Below, in pieces: positions 41,617-50,576 of a stretch of 64,000 bases of DNA. The notes beneath the pieces are model-generated. The model ran no database searches. It was not told the origin of the DNA and saw nothing but the letters and a program-made list of their open reading frames with translations. A program made the position numbers and the translations under genes. The stretch covers positions 7,925,001 to 7,989,000 of the forward strand of contig NZ_CP030038.1 in assembly GCF_015291725.1 (NCBI RefSeq). Reading direction: 5' to 3'. This DNA comes from Bradyrhizobium sp. CCBAU 51765. GTDB taxonomy: Bacteria; Pseudomonadota; Alphaproteobacteria; Rhizobiales; Xanthobacteraceae. Every line of letters starts with the position of its first letter. The stretch's first letter is position 1.

Positions 41617-42330
41617 TCACTGCCAGCTCCCAAGATTGAAGGCGAGCGCCACGGCGCCGACCAGAACGAGGCTCGTCGCCCAGACTGCATCCAGATTGAA
41701 CCAGCTGCGCGAGACGAACTTCAATCCCAGATAGCGGTAGACCAGCCAGGCCAGACATCCACCGGCGCTGACCATCGCGATAACGTGCACCAGGGACACC
41801 AGCACCGCCATCCCGACATTTGCCTTCATCAACTCGCCCGCCGCCTGATGGCCGGCATCGAGCTTGAAGGCCTGGCATAGCCCGAGATAGATCGGCACGA
41901 GCATCAAGGCGGCGCCGTGCGCAATGGCAACGGCAAATGACCACAGCGCCAATTGCGTCGGCGGAATTCGTGCCAGCGCGCGCGGATGACGCCGGTCGAC
42001 CAACCGATAGACGCCGAAGCCGATGACGAGAAGGCTGGCGACCAGCTGGATCGGACGCTGCCACTCCGCCAGCACGAGCAGGAACGCGAATGGCAGCAGC
42101 ACGAGAAGCGTTGCAAGGAGATGGCCGGCCGACAGGGCGCACAGCGCGTGGAAAAGCGCGCGCGGGCTCTTGTCCATGAGCCCGGCCGAAACAGCGAGCG
42201 GCCATCCCATCCCCGGATTGACCCCGTGATAGAGACCGCTCGCAACAAGCGCGAGCCACAGCCAGCCGAGTGCCGGGCTCGCGTGTCCCCAATCTAGACC
42301 GACGGGTAGCAAAAGGAGTCCGTCGAACAA
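41617..42330 (-). CDS. Multi-spanning membrane protein next to SBP56
   Basis: A 237-residue integral membrane protein with about six helices. SGLYHGVNPGMGWPLAVSAGLMD in the first third and HAAALMLVPIYLGL-like text (IAHGAALMLVPIYLGL) recall NicO/LysE-like exporters, but I cannot name the family firmly. The start is a TTG at 42330 with GAGGG seven bases upstream. It lies inside the 3' end of the selenium-binding protein gene (37-bp overlap), so it is translationally coupled to that gene. Confidence 0.72.
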   Translation of the reverse strand: MFDGLLLLPVGLDWGHASPALGWLWLALVASGLYHGVNPGMGWPLAVSAGLMDKSPRALFHALCALSAGHLLATLLVLLPFAFLLVLAEWQRPIQLVASLLVIGFGVYRLVDRRHPRALARIPPTQLALWSFAVAIAHGAALMLVPIYLGLCQAFKLDAGHQAAGELMKANVGMAVLVSLVHVIAMVSAGGCLAWLVYRYLGLKFVSRSWFNLDAVWATSLVLVGAVALAFNLGSWQ

Positions 42331-43694
42331 TCGCCGCCCTCGAGCCTGATCTGGTGCGCACGATATCCGTCGGGGAAGCTCACGAAATAGTCCTTGTCGA
42401 GCTCGAGGCCTCCGTTGCGACCGACATTGGCCATGACCTCCACGCCCGGAACCCCATCGGGATAGAACTGGTCATCCCAGGTGGAATAGAGGGAATTGGT
42501 CCAGTAGACGCGCCTGCCGTCGCGGCTGATCTCGACCATCTGCGGACCCGCCGCAAATGCCTTGCCATTCGGATGCGGCGTGCGGCGCGCGATACCGCCG
42601 ATGTGGACCGAGCCCGCGTGCTTCGGCTTGCGCGGATCACTGACGTCGTACTGGCGCATTTCACCCGTGCCCCAGCACGAGACATAGAGAAACCGGTCAT
42701 CCATCGACAGGTCGATGTCGGTCACCAGCGGCGGCACGGCGCCGAAGCCCTGGAGCAGCGGCGGGAGCTTCTCCTTTGGCGCTGGCTCGGGTGGGATCGT
42801 CGCCGTCTTCTCCGCATGGAATTTCCCGCCTTCTCGCCACCACGTCCAGATCGATGCTTCGAGATTCGTGGTGTCGACCACGACGCCGACGAAGCCGTAC
42901 TCGCGAACCGGATCGTGCGCCGGTCGTACCTCCAGCGCCATTTGATGATTGGCGCCGAGGTCGATGGTCTGGACGTTGCGACGTGCGCGAAGATCCCAGA
43001 AGTGGAGACGATGTCCATATTTGTTCGCGAGCAGATCTTCCGGGACGATCCCGTTCTCGAACTGCGGCGGCAATGCCCATTCGCTCGTCACCATGTAGTC
43101 GCGCGGCAGATTCCACCAGAAATCATAGTGCAGCGTCTGTGGACCGCGGTCGATCTCCCATCGTCCCAGGACCTCGAAGGTCTCGCAATCCATGATGAAG
43201 ACGCCTGGCGGTCCGTTGGTGCCGTCCTTGCCGCCGCCGCCCAGCGTGCTGACGTAAATGCCGTCGGGCCCGCAATGGATCGTGTGTGGGCGCGAGTAGC
43301 CGGTCTTCTTGAAGACCTCCTCTGGCTCGATGATCTTGTGGATCTTGGCTTTGGTCGGATCGGGCTTGGTATCGATGATGTAGATGCGCGACGAACGCAG
43401 CCCGGGAATGATGAGATAGCGCCGCTCGATGAAGGCATGTCCGGCGAGCGGCGACAAGGCGGAGGAACACGCATTCCAGCCGAAGTGATGAAACTCATCG
43501 CCCTTGTTGGGCATCGTCACGGTGTGGACGATCTGGCTATAGGTCGGCGATCCCGGCTTGACGTCGATGACCGCGAGAGCATCCGGCTTCGAGAAGTCCG
43601 GACTGAGCAGCAATGTGTAGGCAAAGTTCTCGGCAGGTGCTTCCATCGCAAGCTTGGGCGATGCGTGAAAGGTGGGATCCGGCCTCATCGTCAT
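42294..43694 (-). CDS. Selenium-binding protein 56 family / methanethiol oxidase
   Basis: A 466-residue SBP56-family beta-propeller. NKGDEFHHFGWNACSSAL, RSSRIYIIDTKPDP, GYSRPHTIHCGPDGIYVSTLGG, HYDFWWNLPRDYMVTSEWALPP, YGHRLHFWDL, LSMDDRFLYVSCWGTGEMRQYDVSDP and the C-terminal GGDCSTDSFCYPSV agree with methanethiol oxidase (MtoX), a copper periplasmic enzyme. No signal peptide is seen, unlike classical MtoX, so the protein may be cytoplasmic. The partner copper chaperone genes (mtoGD) are not next to it. Confidence 0.9.
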   Translation of the reverse strand: MTMRPDPTFHASPKLAMEAPAENFAYTLLLSPDFSKPDALAVIDVKPGSPTYSQIVHTVTMPNKGDEFHHFGWNACSSALSPLAGHAFIERRYLIIPGLRSSRIYIIDTKPDPTKAKIHKIIEPEEVFKKTGYSRPHTIHCGPDGIYVSTLGGGGKDGTNGPPGVFIMDCETFEVLGRWEIDRGPQTLHYDFWWNLPRDYMVTSEWALPPQFENGIVPEDLLANKYGHRLHFWDLRARRNVQTIDLGANHQMALEVRPAHDPVREYGFVGVVVDTTNLEASIWTWWREGGKFHAEKTATIPPEPAPKEKLPPLLQGFGAVPPLVTDIDLSMDDRFLYVSCWGTGEMRQYDVSDPRKPKHAGSVHIGGIARRTPHPNGKAFAAGPQMVEISRDGRRVYWTNSLYSTWDDQFYPDGVPGVEVMANVGRNGGLELDKDYFVSFPDGYRAHQIRLEGGDCSTDSFCYPSV

Positions 43695-43906
43695 GGCACT
43701 GCCTCCCTGTTCTGTCGGTTTGCGCCAGCCTGACTCGGGATAACGGCATCGTGAAGAGGTATTGCGCGATGTGTTGGGATTCTCCGCAGGGCCGGTTGGC
43801 GAGCGTACAATATGCTATCGCCGGGCTGCGCGAAACTGGCGGAATCGCGTTAATTCGACGCCCTACAGCCGGCGAAGTGAGGTTGGAGGGCGGCCTCTCA
43901 CTCGAT

Positions 43907-44019
43907 GTCGTCCCCGCGAACGCGGGGACCCATAACCCCAGGGAGCGGTTATGAAGCGAGCTGCCGACTCCAAGTCTTCGTCATCTGCGCGCGCTTGAGA
44001 CGCGCTTGTCCGGGACGAC
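43907..44019. repeat. Palindromic intergenic repeat, 'GTCGTCCCcGCGaa' type
   Basis: Begins GTCGTCCCCGCGAACGCGGGGAC (inner perfect hairpin CCCCGCG/CGCGGGG) and ends TTGTCCGGGACGAC, so GTCGTCCC and GGGACGAC form 8-bp terminal inverted repeats 113 bp apart. Inside, TATGAAGCGAGCTG and GCGCGCGCTTGAGACGCGC add structure. The rest of the 343-bp gap (43695-44037) shows no gene. I recall this as a frequent Bradyrhizobium repeat. Confidence 0.75.
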
Positions 44020-44037
44020 ACTGAACGTTTGGCTCCG

Positions 44038-44979
44038 CTATTTCCCCCACCGCAGCGCCAGCGCATCGCGCTCCCTGGCGAGTTCCAGCAATCCCGCGCG
44101 CGTTGCCGGATGCAGCGGTTGGAGCGGATGCCGCACGGCTTCCGACTTGATCACACCGCCGGCCTGCATCATGACCTTGCAGGCGATCAGGCCGCATTGG
44201 CGGTTCTCATAGTTGATCAGCGGCAGCCAGCGCTCATAGGCGGCCTTCGCTTCCTCGCGCTTGCCGGCGAAATAGGGATCGATGATCTGGCGGATGCCGT
44301 CGGGATAGCCGCCGCCGGTCATGGCGCCGGTGGCGCCGGCGTCGAGATCGGCCAGCAGCGTGATCGCCTCCTCGCCGTCCCAGGGGCCTTCGATATCGCT
44401 GCCGCCCGCCTCGATCAGGCTGCGGAGCTTTGCAGCCGCGCCTGCCACCTCGATCTTGAAATAGCGGATGTTGGCGAATTCGCGCGCCAGCCGCGCCAGC
44501 AGCTCGACCGAGAGCGGCGTGCCGGCCACCGGCGCGTCCTGGATCATGATGGGGATCTCGATCGCGGCCGAGAGCACCTTGAAGAATTCGACGATGCCCT
44601 TCTCGGGAACCCGGAAGGTCGCGCCGTGATAGGGCGGCATCACCATCACCATGGCGGCGCCGGCCGCCTCGGCCTGCTTGCTGCGCGCCGCGCACACGGC
44701 CGAGCTGAAATGCGTGGTGGTCACGATCACGGGAACCCGGCCAGCCACATGATCCAGCACCGCATGCATCACGGCCTCGCGCTCGGCGTCGGTGAGCACG
44801 AACTGCTCGGAGAAATTGGCGAGGATGCAGATGCCGTGCGAGCCGGCATCGATCATGAAATCGATGCAGCGGCGCTGGCCCTCGAGATCGAGCTCGCCGC
44901 GCTCGTCGAAGATGGTGGGCGCGACCGGGAACACACCGCGATAGGGGCGCTGGGACTTGTGTTGGGGCGTGACCGGCAT
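44038..44979 (-). CDS. DHDPS/NAL-family lyase with altered signature
   Basis: A 313-residue TIM-barrel class I aldolase-family protein. The Schiff-base lysine is K175 (IRYFKIEV). The loop that reads GTTGE in dihydrodipicolinate synthase reads ANFSEQ here, and the Tyr of the YNxP motif is replaced (IMIQDAPVAG). That pattern is closer to sugar-acid dehydratases such as 2-keto-3-deoxy-arabonate dehydratase, so it should not be called dapA. GGAGAG precedes ATG 44979. It appears monocistronic. Confidence 0.85.
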   Translation of the reverse strand: MPVTPQHKSQRPYRGVFPVAPTIFDERGELDLEGQRRCIDFMIDAGSHGICILANFSEQFVLTDAEREAVMHAVLDHVAGRVPVIVTTTHFSSAVCAARSKQAEAAGAAMVMVMPPYHGATFRVPEKGIVEFFKVLSAAIEIPIMIQDAPVAGTPLSVELLARLAREFANIRYFKIEVAGAAAKLRSLIEAGGSDIEGPWDGEEAITLLADLDAGATGAMTGGGYPDGIRQIIDPYFAGKREEAKAAYERWLPLINYENRQCGLIACKVMMQAGGVIKSEAVRHPLQPLHPATRAGLLELARERDALALRWGK

Positions 44980-45104
44980 CGAACTCTCCATCCCTGATAT
45001 GTCTTACGTCTGTCGCCACGCTCGCGGAGCGAGGCGGCACAGATGTACCCGCCACACGGACCGGCGGCAATGCCCGCGCGACGTTGGACGGTGAGAGAAC
45101 GAAA

Positions 45105-47186
45105 CTACGCGGTCTTCACGGCTCCCAAGAAGCCCTCGACCGCGACGCGCAGGCGATCGGCGTCGGCCGACATCTTCTTGACGGACTCCGACAGCACCGT
45201 GCCGGCGTTGCCGGTCTCCTGGTTGAGCCTCGCGACGCTGCCGATGGTGTCGGTGACCTCGCGGGTGCCTTGGGCAGCCTGCTGGAAGTTGCGCGAGATC
45301 TCGGTGGTCGCCGCGCGCTGCTGCTCGACCGCGGCCGCAATCGCCGTCATCTTCTCGTCGATGCCGCTGATGGCGCCGCCGATCGAGCGGATCGCGGCGA
45401 CGGCCTGACCGGTGGCGCCCTGGATCTCCTCGACCTGGCGCGAGATCTCTTCCGTCGCTGTCGCCGTCTGGGACGCGAGGCTCTTGACCTCGCCCGCGAC
45501 GACGGCAAAGCCGCGGCCGGCCTCCCCCGCGCGCGCGGCTTCAATGGTGGCGTTCAGCGCCAGGAGGTTGGTCTGGGCGGCGATCGCGTTGATCATCTTC
45601 ACGACCTCGCCGATGCGGCTCGCGGTCTGGTCGAGGATTTCGACCGTCGCGTTGGTCTGCTCGGCCTGCGCCACGGCCTCGCGGGCCTCGCGGGCGCTCG
45701 ACTGCACCTGTGCGGAAATTTCGCCGACGGACGCGGACAGCTCCTCGGTCGCGGCCGCGATGGTCTCGAGATTGTTGGTGGCCTGCTCGGCGGCGGACGA
45801 AACCGCGGCGGTCTGGCTGCTGGAGTCCGAGACCAGCGAGCGCACACCGGTCGCGGTGGCGTCGAGCTCTCGCGTCGAGGCCACGACACTCTGGATGACC
45901 GCCTGCACGGTGTCGTCGAAGCTGCGGCACGCCGCATCGACGGTGCCGGAGCGGGCGAGCTGGAGCGCCTGTTGCGATTCGCGTTCCCGGCCCAGCCGTT
46001 CCGCGGTCGCCGCGCTCTCGCGCAGGCTCTCGAGCGCGGCAGCCATGGTCCCGAACTCGTCGGGGTGGCGGGATTGCGGAACCGGCGTCGCATAATCGCG
46101 CGCGCTGATGCGGGCAATGGCATCGAGGATGGCGCGCACCGGACGCATGAGGCGATTGCGCACCACGAACACGCCGGCCACGGTCACGGCCAGCGCGAGC
46201 AGGAATGCGAACGACTGCACGATGAGGTTGGTCAGGGCTTTCGCCTGAACCGCCTCCGCACGCGCGATCGAAAGGTCGAGCGCCTTGTTGGCGACCGCGA
46301 CGATGGACGCGAAGGGCGACTGGCACAGCGCATTCCATTCCGAGGCGGGCATCGCGGGACGGCCGCTGCCGTCGAAGCCCTTGGTGATCTCGCCGATCTG
46401 CTTGAGGGCGCCGTCAGTCTTGGCCTTCGCCTCCTTGGCCGCGTTGACGAGGTCGGCCGGCACGTCGGGCGCAGCCAGCAGCTCCACCATGCCGGTCCAG
46501 CCGGCCGTGATGGTGCCATTCCATCCGGCCACGGTCTGCTTCTGGGTCTCATCGAGCGGCTTGGAGCCGTTGACGTTCGGGCGCAGGGTCGAGCACTGGA
46601 TGCCGTAGCGGTCGCGCACCTGCCAGGCGAGGCGGCGTGCCTGGATCATGCGGGCGATGTAGGGATCGTTTATCCAGGCGCGGTTCGACACCGCGGTGGA
46701 CGCGAGATTGGCGGTCTCGATCACCTTGGTGACCGCATCGTACCAGGGCGCGGTACTCTCCAGCTTGCGCTCGGCGCGCGGCAGCTTGGCCTCGTCATAG
46801 AACAACTGGAATTTTGACGCGGCCTCGCTCCAGCGCTGCTTCAGCGTGCCTGCGAGTTCGTCGCGCGCTGCGAATTCGACGGTGGTGAGCGCGGCGTTGA
46901 TGGCGTCGAAACCGGCCTGCTCGGCTTTCTCGGCGGCACCAAGCTTGGCGCGCGGATCGTCCTCGCCGAGCAGCGCGCTCTGGGCATCGCCGCGATTGCT
47001 GCGCAGGGCAACAACGCCATGGAAGATCGACTTGTCGGCATTCGCGAGCCGCTCGGTCTCCAGGCTGTCGCTGTAACGGCTGAAGGCGCCACCCATCTGG
47101 ATCGCCGTGCTGGTCAACGCGCCGGCGGCCAGCAGGGTCATCAGGACCAGAAGGAGCGTGCTTACCGAATTCTTAAAAATTGACAT
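45105..47186 (-). CDS. Methyl-accepting chemotaxis protein
   Basis: A 693-residue transmembrane chemoreceptor. TM1 is about residues 8-30, a ~290-residue helical periplasmic sensor follows, and TM2 is about 321-343. A HAMP domain (RNRLMRPVRAILDAIARISARDYATPVP) leads to the signalling domain with the tip EVVKMINAIAAQTNLLALNATIEAARAGEAGRGFAVVAGEVKSLA. No C-terminal NWETF pentapeptide is present. The sensor ligand is unknown. No che genes are adjacent. Confidence 0.95.
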   Translation of the reverse strand: MSIFKNSVSTLLLVLMTLLAAGALTSTAIQMGGAFSRYSDSLETERLANADKSIFHGVVALRSNRGDAQSALLGEDDPRAKLGAAEKAEQAGFDAINAALTTVEFAARDELAGTLKQRWSEAASKFQLFYDEAKLPRAERKLESTAPWYDAVTKVIETANLASTAVSNRAWINDPYIARMIQARRLAWQVRDRYGIQCSTLRPNVNGSKPLDETQKQTVAGWNGTITAGWTGMVELLAAPDVPADLVNAAKEAKAKTDGALKQIGEITKGFDGSGRPAMPASEWNALCQSPFASIVAVANKALDLSIARAEAVQAKALTNLIVQSFAFLLALAVTVAGVFVVRNRLMRPVRAILDAIARISARDYATPVPQSRHPDEFGTMAAALESLRESAATAERLGRERESQQALQLARSGTVDAACRSFDDTVQAVIQSVVASTRELDATATGVRSLVSDSSSQTAAVSSAAEQATNNLETIAAATEELSASVGEISAQVQSSAREAREAVAQAEQTNATVEILDQTASRIGEVVKMINAIAAQTNLLALNATIEAARAGEAGRGFAVVAGEVKSLASQTATATEEISRQVEEIQGATGQAVAAIRSIGGAISGIDEKMTAIAAAVEQQRAATTEISRNFQQAAQGTREVTDTIGSVARLNQETGNAGTVLSESVKKMSADADRLRVAVEGFLGAVKTA

Positions 47187-47298
47187 GGGTCGAGGGACCT
47201 AACTCTCGGGAGAGGCCACCTTGCACCGCGACATGCCAATGTTTCGTTAAGGTTTTAGTTGAATCCGTGCGATCCAACCTGCACGCATTCGGGATCCC

Positions 47299-48069
47299 CT
47301 ATGCAACCTTGGTAAAATCCGGCGCCCGGCGCTCGGCGAACGCCGTAAACGCCTCGCGCGCCTCCGCGGTGCGCAGGCGCTGCGCGAACTGCTCGCCTTC
47401 GGCCTGCATCTGCGCGACCAGCGCCTCGCCGTTGCGCATCAGCTTCTTGGTGGCCGTGAGCGCGCCGAGCGGCTGACGCGCGAGACGCTGCGCGAGGGCG
47501 AGGGCCTCGGCATCGAGCTTGTCGAGCGGCACCATACGGTTGGCGAGGCCCCATTCCAGCGCCGACTTGGCCGGCACGGTCTCGCCGAGCGCGAACATCT
47601 CATAGGCGCGCGCATAGCCGATGCGCGCCGGCATCAGCAGGCTGGAGGCGGCCTCCGGCACCAGCGCGAGGCTGACGAAGGGGGTCGACAATTGCGCGTT
47701 GTCGGCGAGCACGACGAGATCGCAATGCAGCAGCATCGTGGTGCCGACGCCGACGGCACGGCCCTGCACGGCTGCGACCAGCGGCCGGGTGCAGCGCGCC
47801 AGCGACTGGATGAAGCGCACGACGTTGCGGCTGCCTTCGGACTTGCCGGCCGCGACCGCGGCGAACTCGCCGACGTCGTTGCCGGCGGTGAACATGTCGC
47901 CCTCGCCGCGAATCAGGATCACGCGAGCGGACGGATCGAACTCGGCGGATTCGATTGTGTCCGCCAGCTTGCCGTACATCGCATCGGTCAGCGCGTTCTT
48001 CTTGTCGGGACGCGCCAATGTCAGGGTGAGAATTCCGCCGTTGCTCTCGATCCGGACGTGCTCGGTCAT
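47299..48069 (-). CDS. Enoyl-CoA hydratase/isomerase
   Basis: A 256-residue crotonase-fold protein: ILTLARPDKKNALTDAMY, ILIRGEGDMFTAGNDVGEF (CoA-ester oxyanion hole), VAAVQGRAVGVGTTMLLHCDLVVLADNA with the second oxyanion Gly, and SLALVPEAASSLLMPARIGYARA. The catalytic Glu pair of classical hydratases reads VGVG...PEAA, which leaves one Glu, so isomerase activity is possible. ATGA overlap with the upstream MarR gene shows co-expression. Confidence 0.9.
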   Translation of the reverse strand: MTEHVRIESNGGILTLTLARPDKKNALTDAMYGKLADTIESAEFDPSARVILIRGEGDMFTAGNDVGEFAAVAAGKSEGSRNVVRFIQSLARCTRPLVAAVQGRAVGVGTTMLLHCDLVVLADNAQLSTPFVSLALVPEAASSLLMPARIGYARAYEMFALGETVPAKSALEWGLANRMVPLDKLDAEALALAQRLARQPLGALTATKKLMRNGEALVAQMQAEGEQFAQRLRTAEAREAFTAFAERRAPDFTKVA

Positions 48070-48533
48070 TCGTCTGCTCCGTGTTGTTCGTCTGAACTTC
48101 TTGGAAACTTGTCCTGAATGCTCGTCAGCCAGCGTGCGACGATGTCGATCTCCGCGGCCGTAAATCCCTCCGTCAGCGCCGCGTTGACCTCCGCCGCCGA
48201 GGTCTTCGCCAGCGCCAGCGCGCTGCGCCCCTTGGGCGTCAGCCAGATGCGCCAGGCGCGGCCATCCTCGCGATCGGCGCGCCGCTCGATCAGTCTTGCG
48301 GCTGCGGTGCGGTCGACGAGGCCGGAAATGCCGGCCGGCCCCATATCGAGCGCCGCGCCCGCCGCGCCGATCAGGACGCCATCCCGCTTGCCGAGAATGA
48401 ACAGCAGCCCCGCCTGCGCCGGCGTCACCTCGCTCTGCGGCTGCGCCGCCATCCAGCGCTGCAGGCGGCGGTGCGCGACGCTCAGCAGGTAGATCAGCCG
48501 GTGATGCTTCGCTGCGACCTCATTATTTCGCAT
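48066..48533 (-). CDS. MarR family transcriptional regulator
   Basis: A 155-residue winged-helix protein. HRLIYLLSVAHRRLQRWMA, VTPAQAGLLFILGKRDGVLIGAAGAALDMGPAGISGLVDRTAAARLIERRADREDGRAWRIWLTPKGRSAL is the MarR core. It overlaps the enoyl-CoA hydratase start by 4 bp, so it probably controls that gene and itself in response to a CoA thioester or aromatic acid (inference). Its own ATG lies inside a palindrome. Confidence 0.9.
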   Translation of the reverse strand: MRNNEVAAKHHRLIYLLSVAHRRLQRWMAAQPQSEVTPAQAGLLFILGKRDGVLIGAAGAALDMGPAGISGLVDRTAAARLIERRADREDGRAWRIWLTPKGRSALALAKTSAAEVNAALTEGFTAAEIDIVARWLTSIQDKFPRSSDEQHGADE

Positions 48534-48538
48534 GCGAA
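48527..48538. promoter_or_regulatory. MarR operator overlapping the start codon
   Basis: TTCGCATGCGAA is a perfect 12-bp palindrome whose minus strand contains the ATG of the MarR gene (48533-48531). The TTxGCATGCxAA form is common for MarR sites. Occupancy would block the start, and the mRNA is probably leaderless or nearly so. Confidence 0.65.
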
Positions 48539-48577
48539 GTATATAGCCGGCCGGATCCGGATTGTCAAAGGACGCCG

Positions 48578-49237
48578 CTAGTCCGGCGCCGCGCGACAGC
48601 CGTCGAGGAACAAGGCCGCGCAGGTCTGCACACGGCGCTCGATCTGCTTGCGTGACGGCAGGGGCAGGCCGCCATAAATCGCCGCGCGCTGCGGCGCCGA
48701 TGCGACCATGCCGATCAGCATGCCGGCGGCTTCCTCGGCATCCTCGATCACGATGCGCTTGCGCCTGACCTGGACACGCAACCAGCCGGCGAGTGCCGTC
48801 ATGGTGCGGGAGATGCCGTTCTTGTAGAAGTTCGCGGCGAGATCGGGAAAGGCGGCCGATTCCTGCAGCACCATGCGCTGCAACGCCACGACCTCCGGAT
48901 CGAGCGCGAGATCGGCGCAGGCGAGCAGCGCAGCGCGCAAGCCGGTTTCGATATCGACCTCATCGCTTCCTTGCAGGTCGACGGCGGAGAGCAATCGCTC
49001 CAGCCGGTCGGCGCACATCGCCTCGAACAGCGCAGCCTTGCCCGGAAACAGCCGATAGAGCGTCCTGGTCGAGATGCCGGCGCGGCGCGCCAACTCTTCG
49101 GTGCTGGTCGCCTCATAGCCCTCGCGGGCAAAGGCGTGCCGTGCGGCGTCGAAGACGATCCGCCTGGTCTCGTCGTCGCTGCGGACCGGTGGCCGCCCGC
49201 GCGGACGAACTTCGCTGTCCGATCTTGCCTGAGCCAT
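48578..49237 (-). CDS. TetR/AcrR family transcriptional regulator
   Basis: A 219-residue repressor. The HTH occupies about residues 25-75 (RRIVFDAARHAFAREGYEATSTEELARRAGISTRTLYRLFPGKAALFEAM), followed by an AcrR/AefR-type C-terminal domain (ADLALDPEVVALQRMVLQESAAFPDLAANFY). It is divergent from the EmrAB-type efflux genes, which it very likely represses. An AATGAC-GACT-GTCATT palindrome lies just before its start. Confidence 0.92.
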   Translation of the reverse strand: MAQARSDSEVRPRGRPPVRSDDETRRIVFDAARHAFAREGYEATSTEELARRAGISTRTLYRLFPGKAALFEAMCADRLERLLSAVDLQGSDEVDIETGLRAALLACADLALDPEVVALQRMVLQESAAFPDLAANFYKNGISRTMTALAGWLRVQVRRKRIVIEDAEEAAGMLIGMVASAPQRAAIYGGLPLPSRKQIERRVQTCAALFLDGCRAAPD

Positions 49238-49244
49238 GCTTTTA

Positions 49245-49260
49245 AATGACGACTGTCATT
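49245..49260. promoter_or_regulatory. TetR operator candidate in the efflux promoter
   Basis: AATGAC-GACT-GTCATT is a perfect 6-bp inverted repeat 8 bp upstream of the TetR start. It is followed by TTGACA at 49264, and a second inverted pair TTCCAAA (49271-49277) / TTTGGAA (49289-49295) lies before the HlyD gene. The regulator probably binds one of these to control both directions. Confidence 0.6.
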
Positions 49261-49328
49261 CCATTGACAATTCCAAAGCTAGTCTCATTTTGGAAATTAT
49301 CAAGTTTCCTAATTCAGGGGAGCCGGCC

Positions 49329-50576
49329 ATGACCGTCCACACCACCCCATCCGCTGCCGCCCAGGCTGCTGTGACAGCAACCGCCCTGGAGGGCATCCTG
49401 CCCGCCGAGCTGGCGCATGTCAGCCGCAAAAAACCCAACCTCCGCAAGCTGTTGCTGATGGCGGCCGCGGCCGTCGCGCTGGCCGGCGCCAGCTGGTACG
49501 GCTACGATTACTGGACCGTCGGCCAGTACCTCGTCTCCACAGACGACGCCTATGTGAAGGCCGACAACACCACCATCGCGCCGAAGGTCAGCGGCTATCT
49601 CAGCCAAGTTCTGGTCGCCGATAACGAGCATGTGAGAGCCGGCCAGGTGCTGGCCCGGATCGACGACCGCGACTTCAAAGTCGCGCTCGACCAGGCTCGC
49701 GCCGACGTCCAGGCGGCGAACGCGGCGGTCGTCAGCAGGGAGGCACAGCTCGAGGTTCAGCAAGCCGTGATCACTGCCGCCAGGGCGACCATCGATGTCG
49801 ACACGGCCGCAAAGTCCTTCGCGCAGCAGGAAAACAAGCGCTACACGGATCTCGCCAGGACCGGCTATGGCAGCGTGCAGAACGCGCAGCAGGCTCAGGC
49901 GCGCGACGCCGGCGCGGACGCAGCGATCGCGCGCGATAACGCCAACCTCATCTCCGCGCAAAAGCAGGTCGATCTCCTCAAGGCCGAGATCGCGCAAGCC
50001 AAGGCCGCCGCCGCGCGCGCAGCCGCGATCCGGCAGCAGGCGGAGCTCAATCTCGGCTACACCAAGATCGTCTCGCCGATCGACGGCGTCGTCGGCAATC
50101 GGTCCTTGCGCGTCGGCCAGTTCGTGCAGGCGGGCACGCAGCTGATGTCAATCGTGCCGACTGATGCCGCCTATGTCGTCGCCAATTTCAAGGAAACGCA
50201 GCTCACCCATGTGCAGGCGGGACAGGCCGTCGATATCGAGGTCGACATGTTCCCGGGCCAGGTCCTGCATGGTCACGTCGATTCCATCTCGCCGGCCAGC
50301 GGCCAGGAATTCGCGCTGCTGCCGCCCGACAACGCCACGGGCAATTTCACCAAGGTGGTGCAGCGCATCCCGGTCAAGATTGTGCTCGACGACAGGTATG
50401 GGCCTGCGATCGCGCTGCGGCCCGGCATGTCCGTGATCCCCACCATTGCAACACGTTCGACAGCGCCGGCCGCGAATGCGGCCGTGACGCCCAAAGCCAA
50501 GCTCGTCTCCGGAGGGTCGTGCCATGTCAAACAGCCTCTCAATCTCGACGCAAGCAACACCGGCCGCGACGCCTGA
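49329..50576 (+). CDS. HlyD/EmrA family membrane-fusion protein
   Basis: A 415-residue periplasmic adaptor. An N-terminal TM segment (LRKLLLMAAAAVALAGASWYGYDYW, about residues 38-62) precedes STDDAYVKADNTTIAPKVSGYLSQVLVADNEHVRAGQVLARID (lipoyl half), a long coiled coil (~110-220) and LGYTKIVSPIDGVVGNRSLRVGQFV. GGGGAG before ATG 49329 excludes the longer frame. Its 3' end overlaps the MFS transporter gene by 53 bp. Confidence 0.93.
   Translation: MTVHTTPSAAAQAAVTATALEGILPAELAHVSRKKPNLRKLLLMAAAAVALAGASWYGYDYWTVGQYLVSTDDAYVKADNTTIAPKVSGYLSQVLVADNEHVRAGQVLARIDDRDFKVALDQARADVQAANAAVVSREAQLEVQQAVITAARATIDVDTAAKSFAQQENKRYTDLARTGYGSVQNAQQAQARDAGADAAIARDNANLISAQKQVDLLKAEIAQAKAAAARAAAIRQQAELNLGYTKIVSPIDGVVGNRSLRVGQFVQAGTQLMSIVPTDAAYVVANFKETQLTHVQAGQAVDIEVDMFPGQVLHGHVDSISPASGQEFALLPPDNATGNFTKVVQRIPVKIVLDDRYGPAIALRPGMSVIPTIATRSTAPAANAAVTPKAKLVSGGSCHVKQPLNLDASNTGRDA

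Noticed and set aside
45084..46817. 577-codon plus-strand ORF opposite the chemoreceptor
   Set aside because: The chemoreceptor on the minus strand shows HAMP and signalling motifs. The opposite frame is repetitive Gly/Arg/Asp text.
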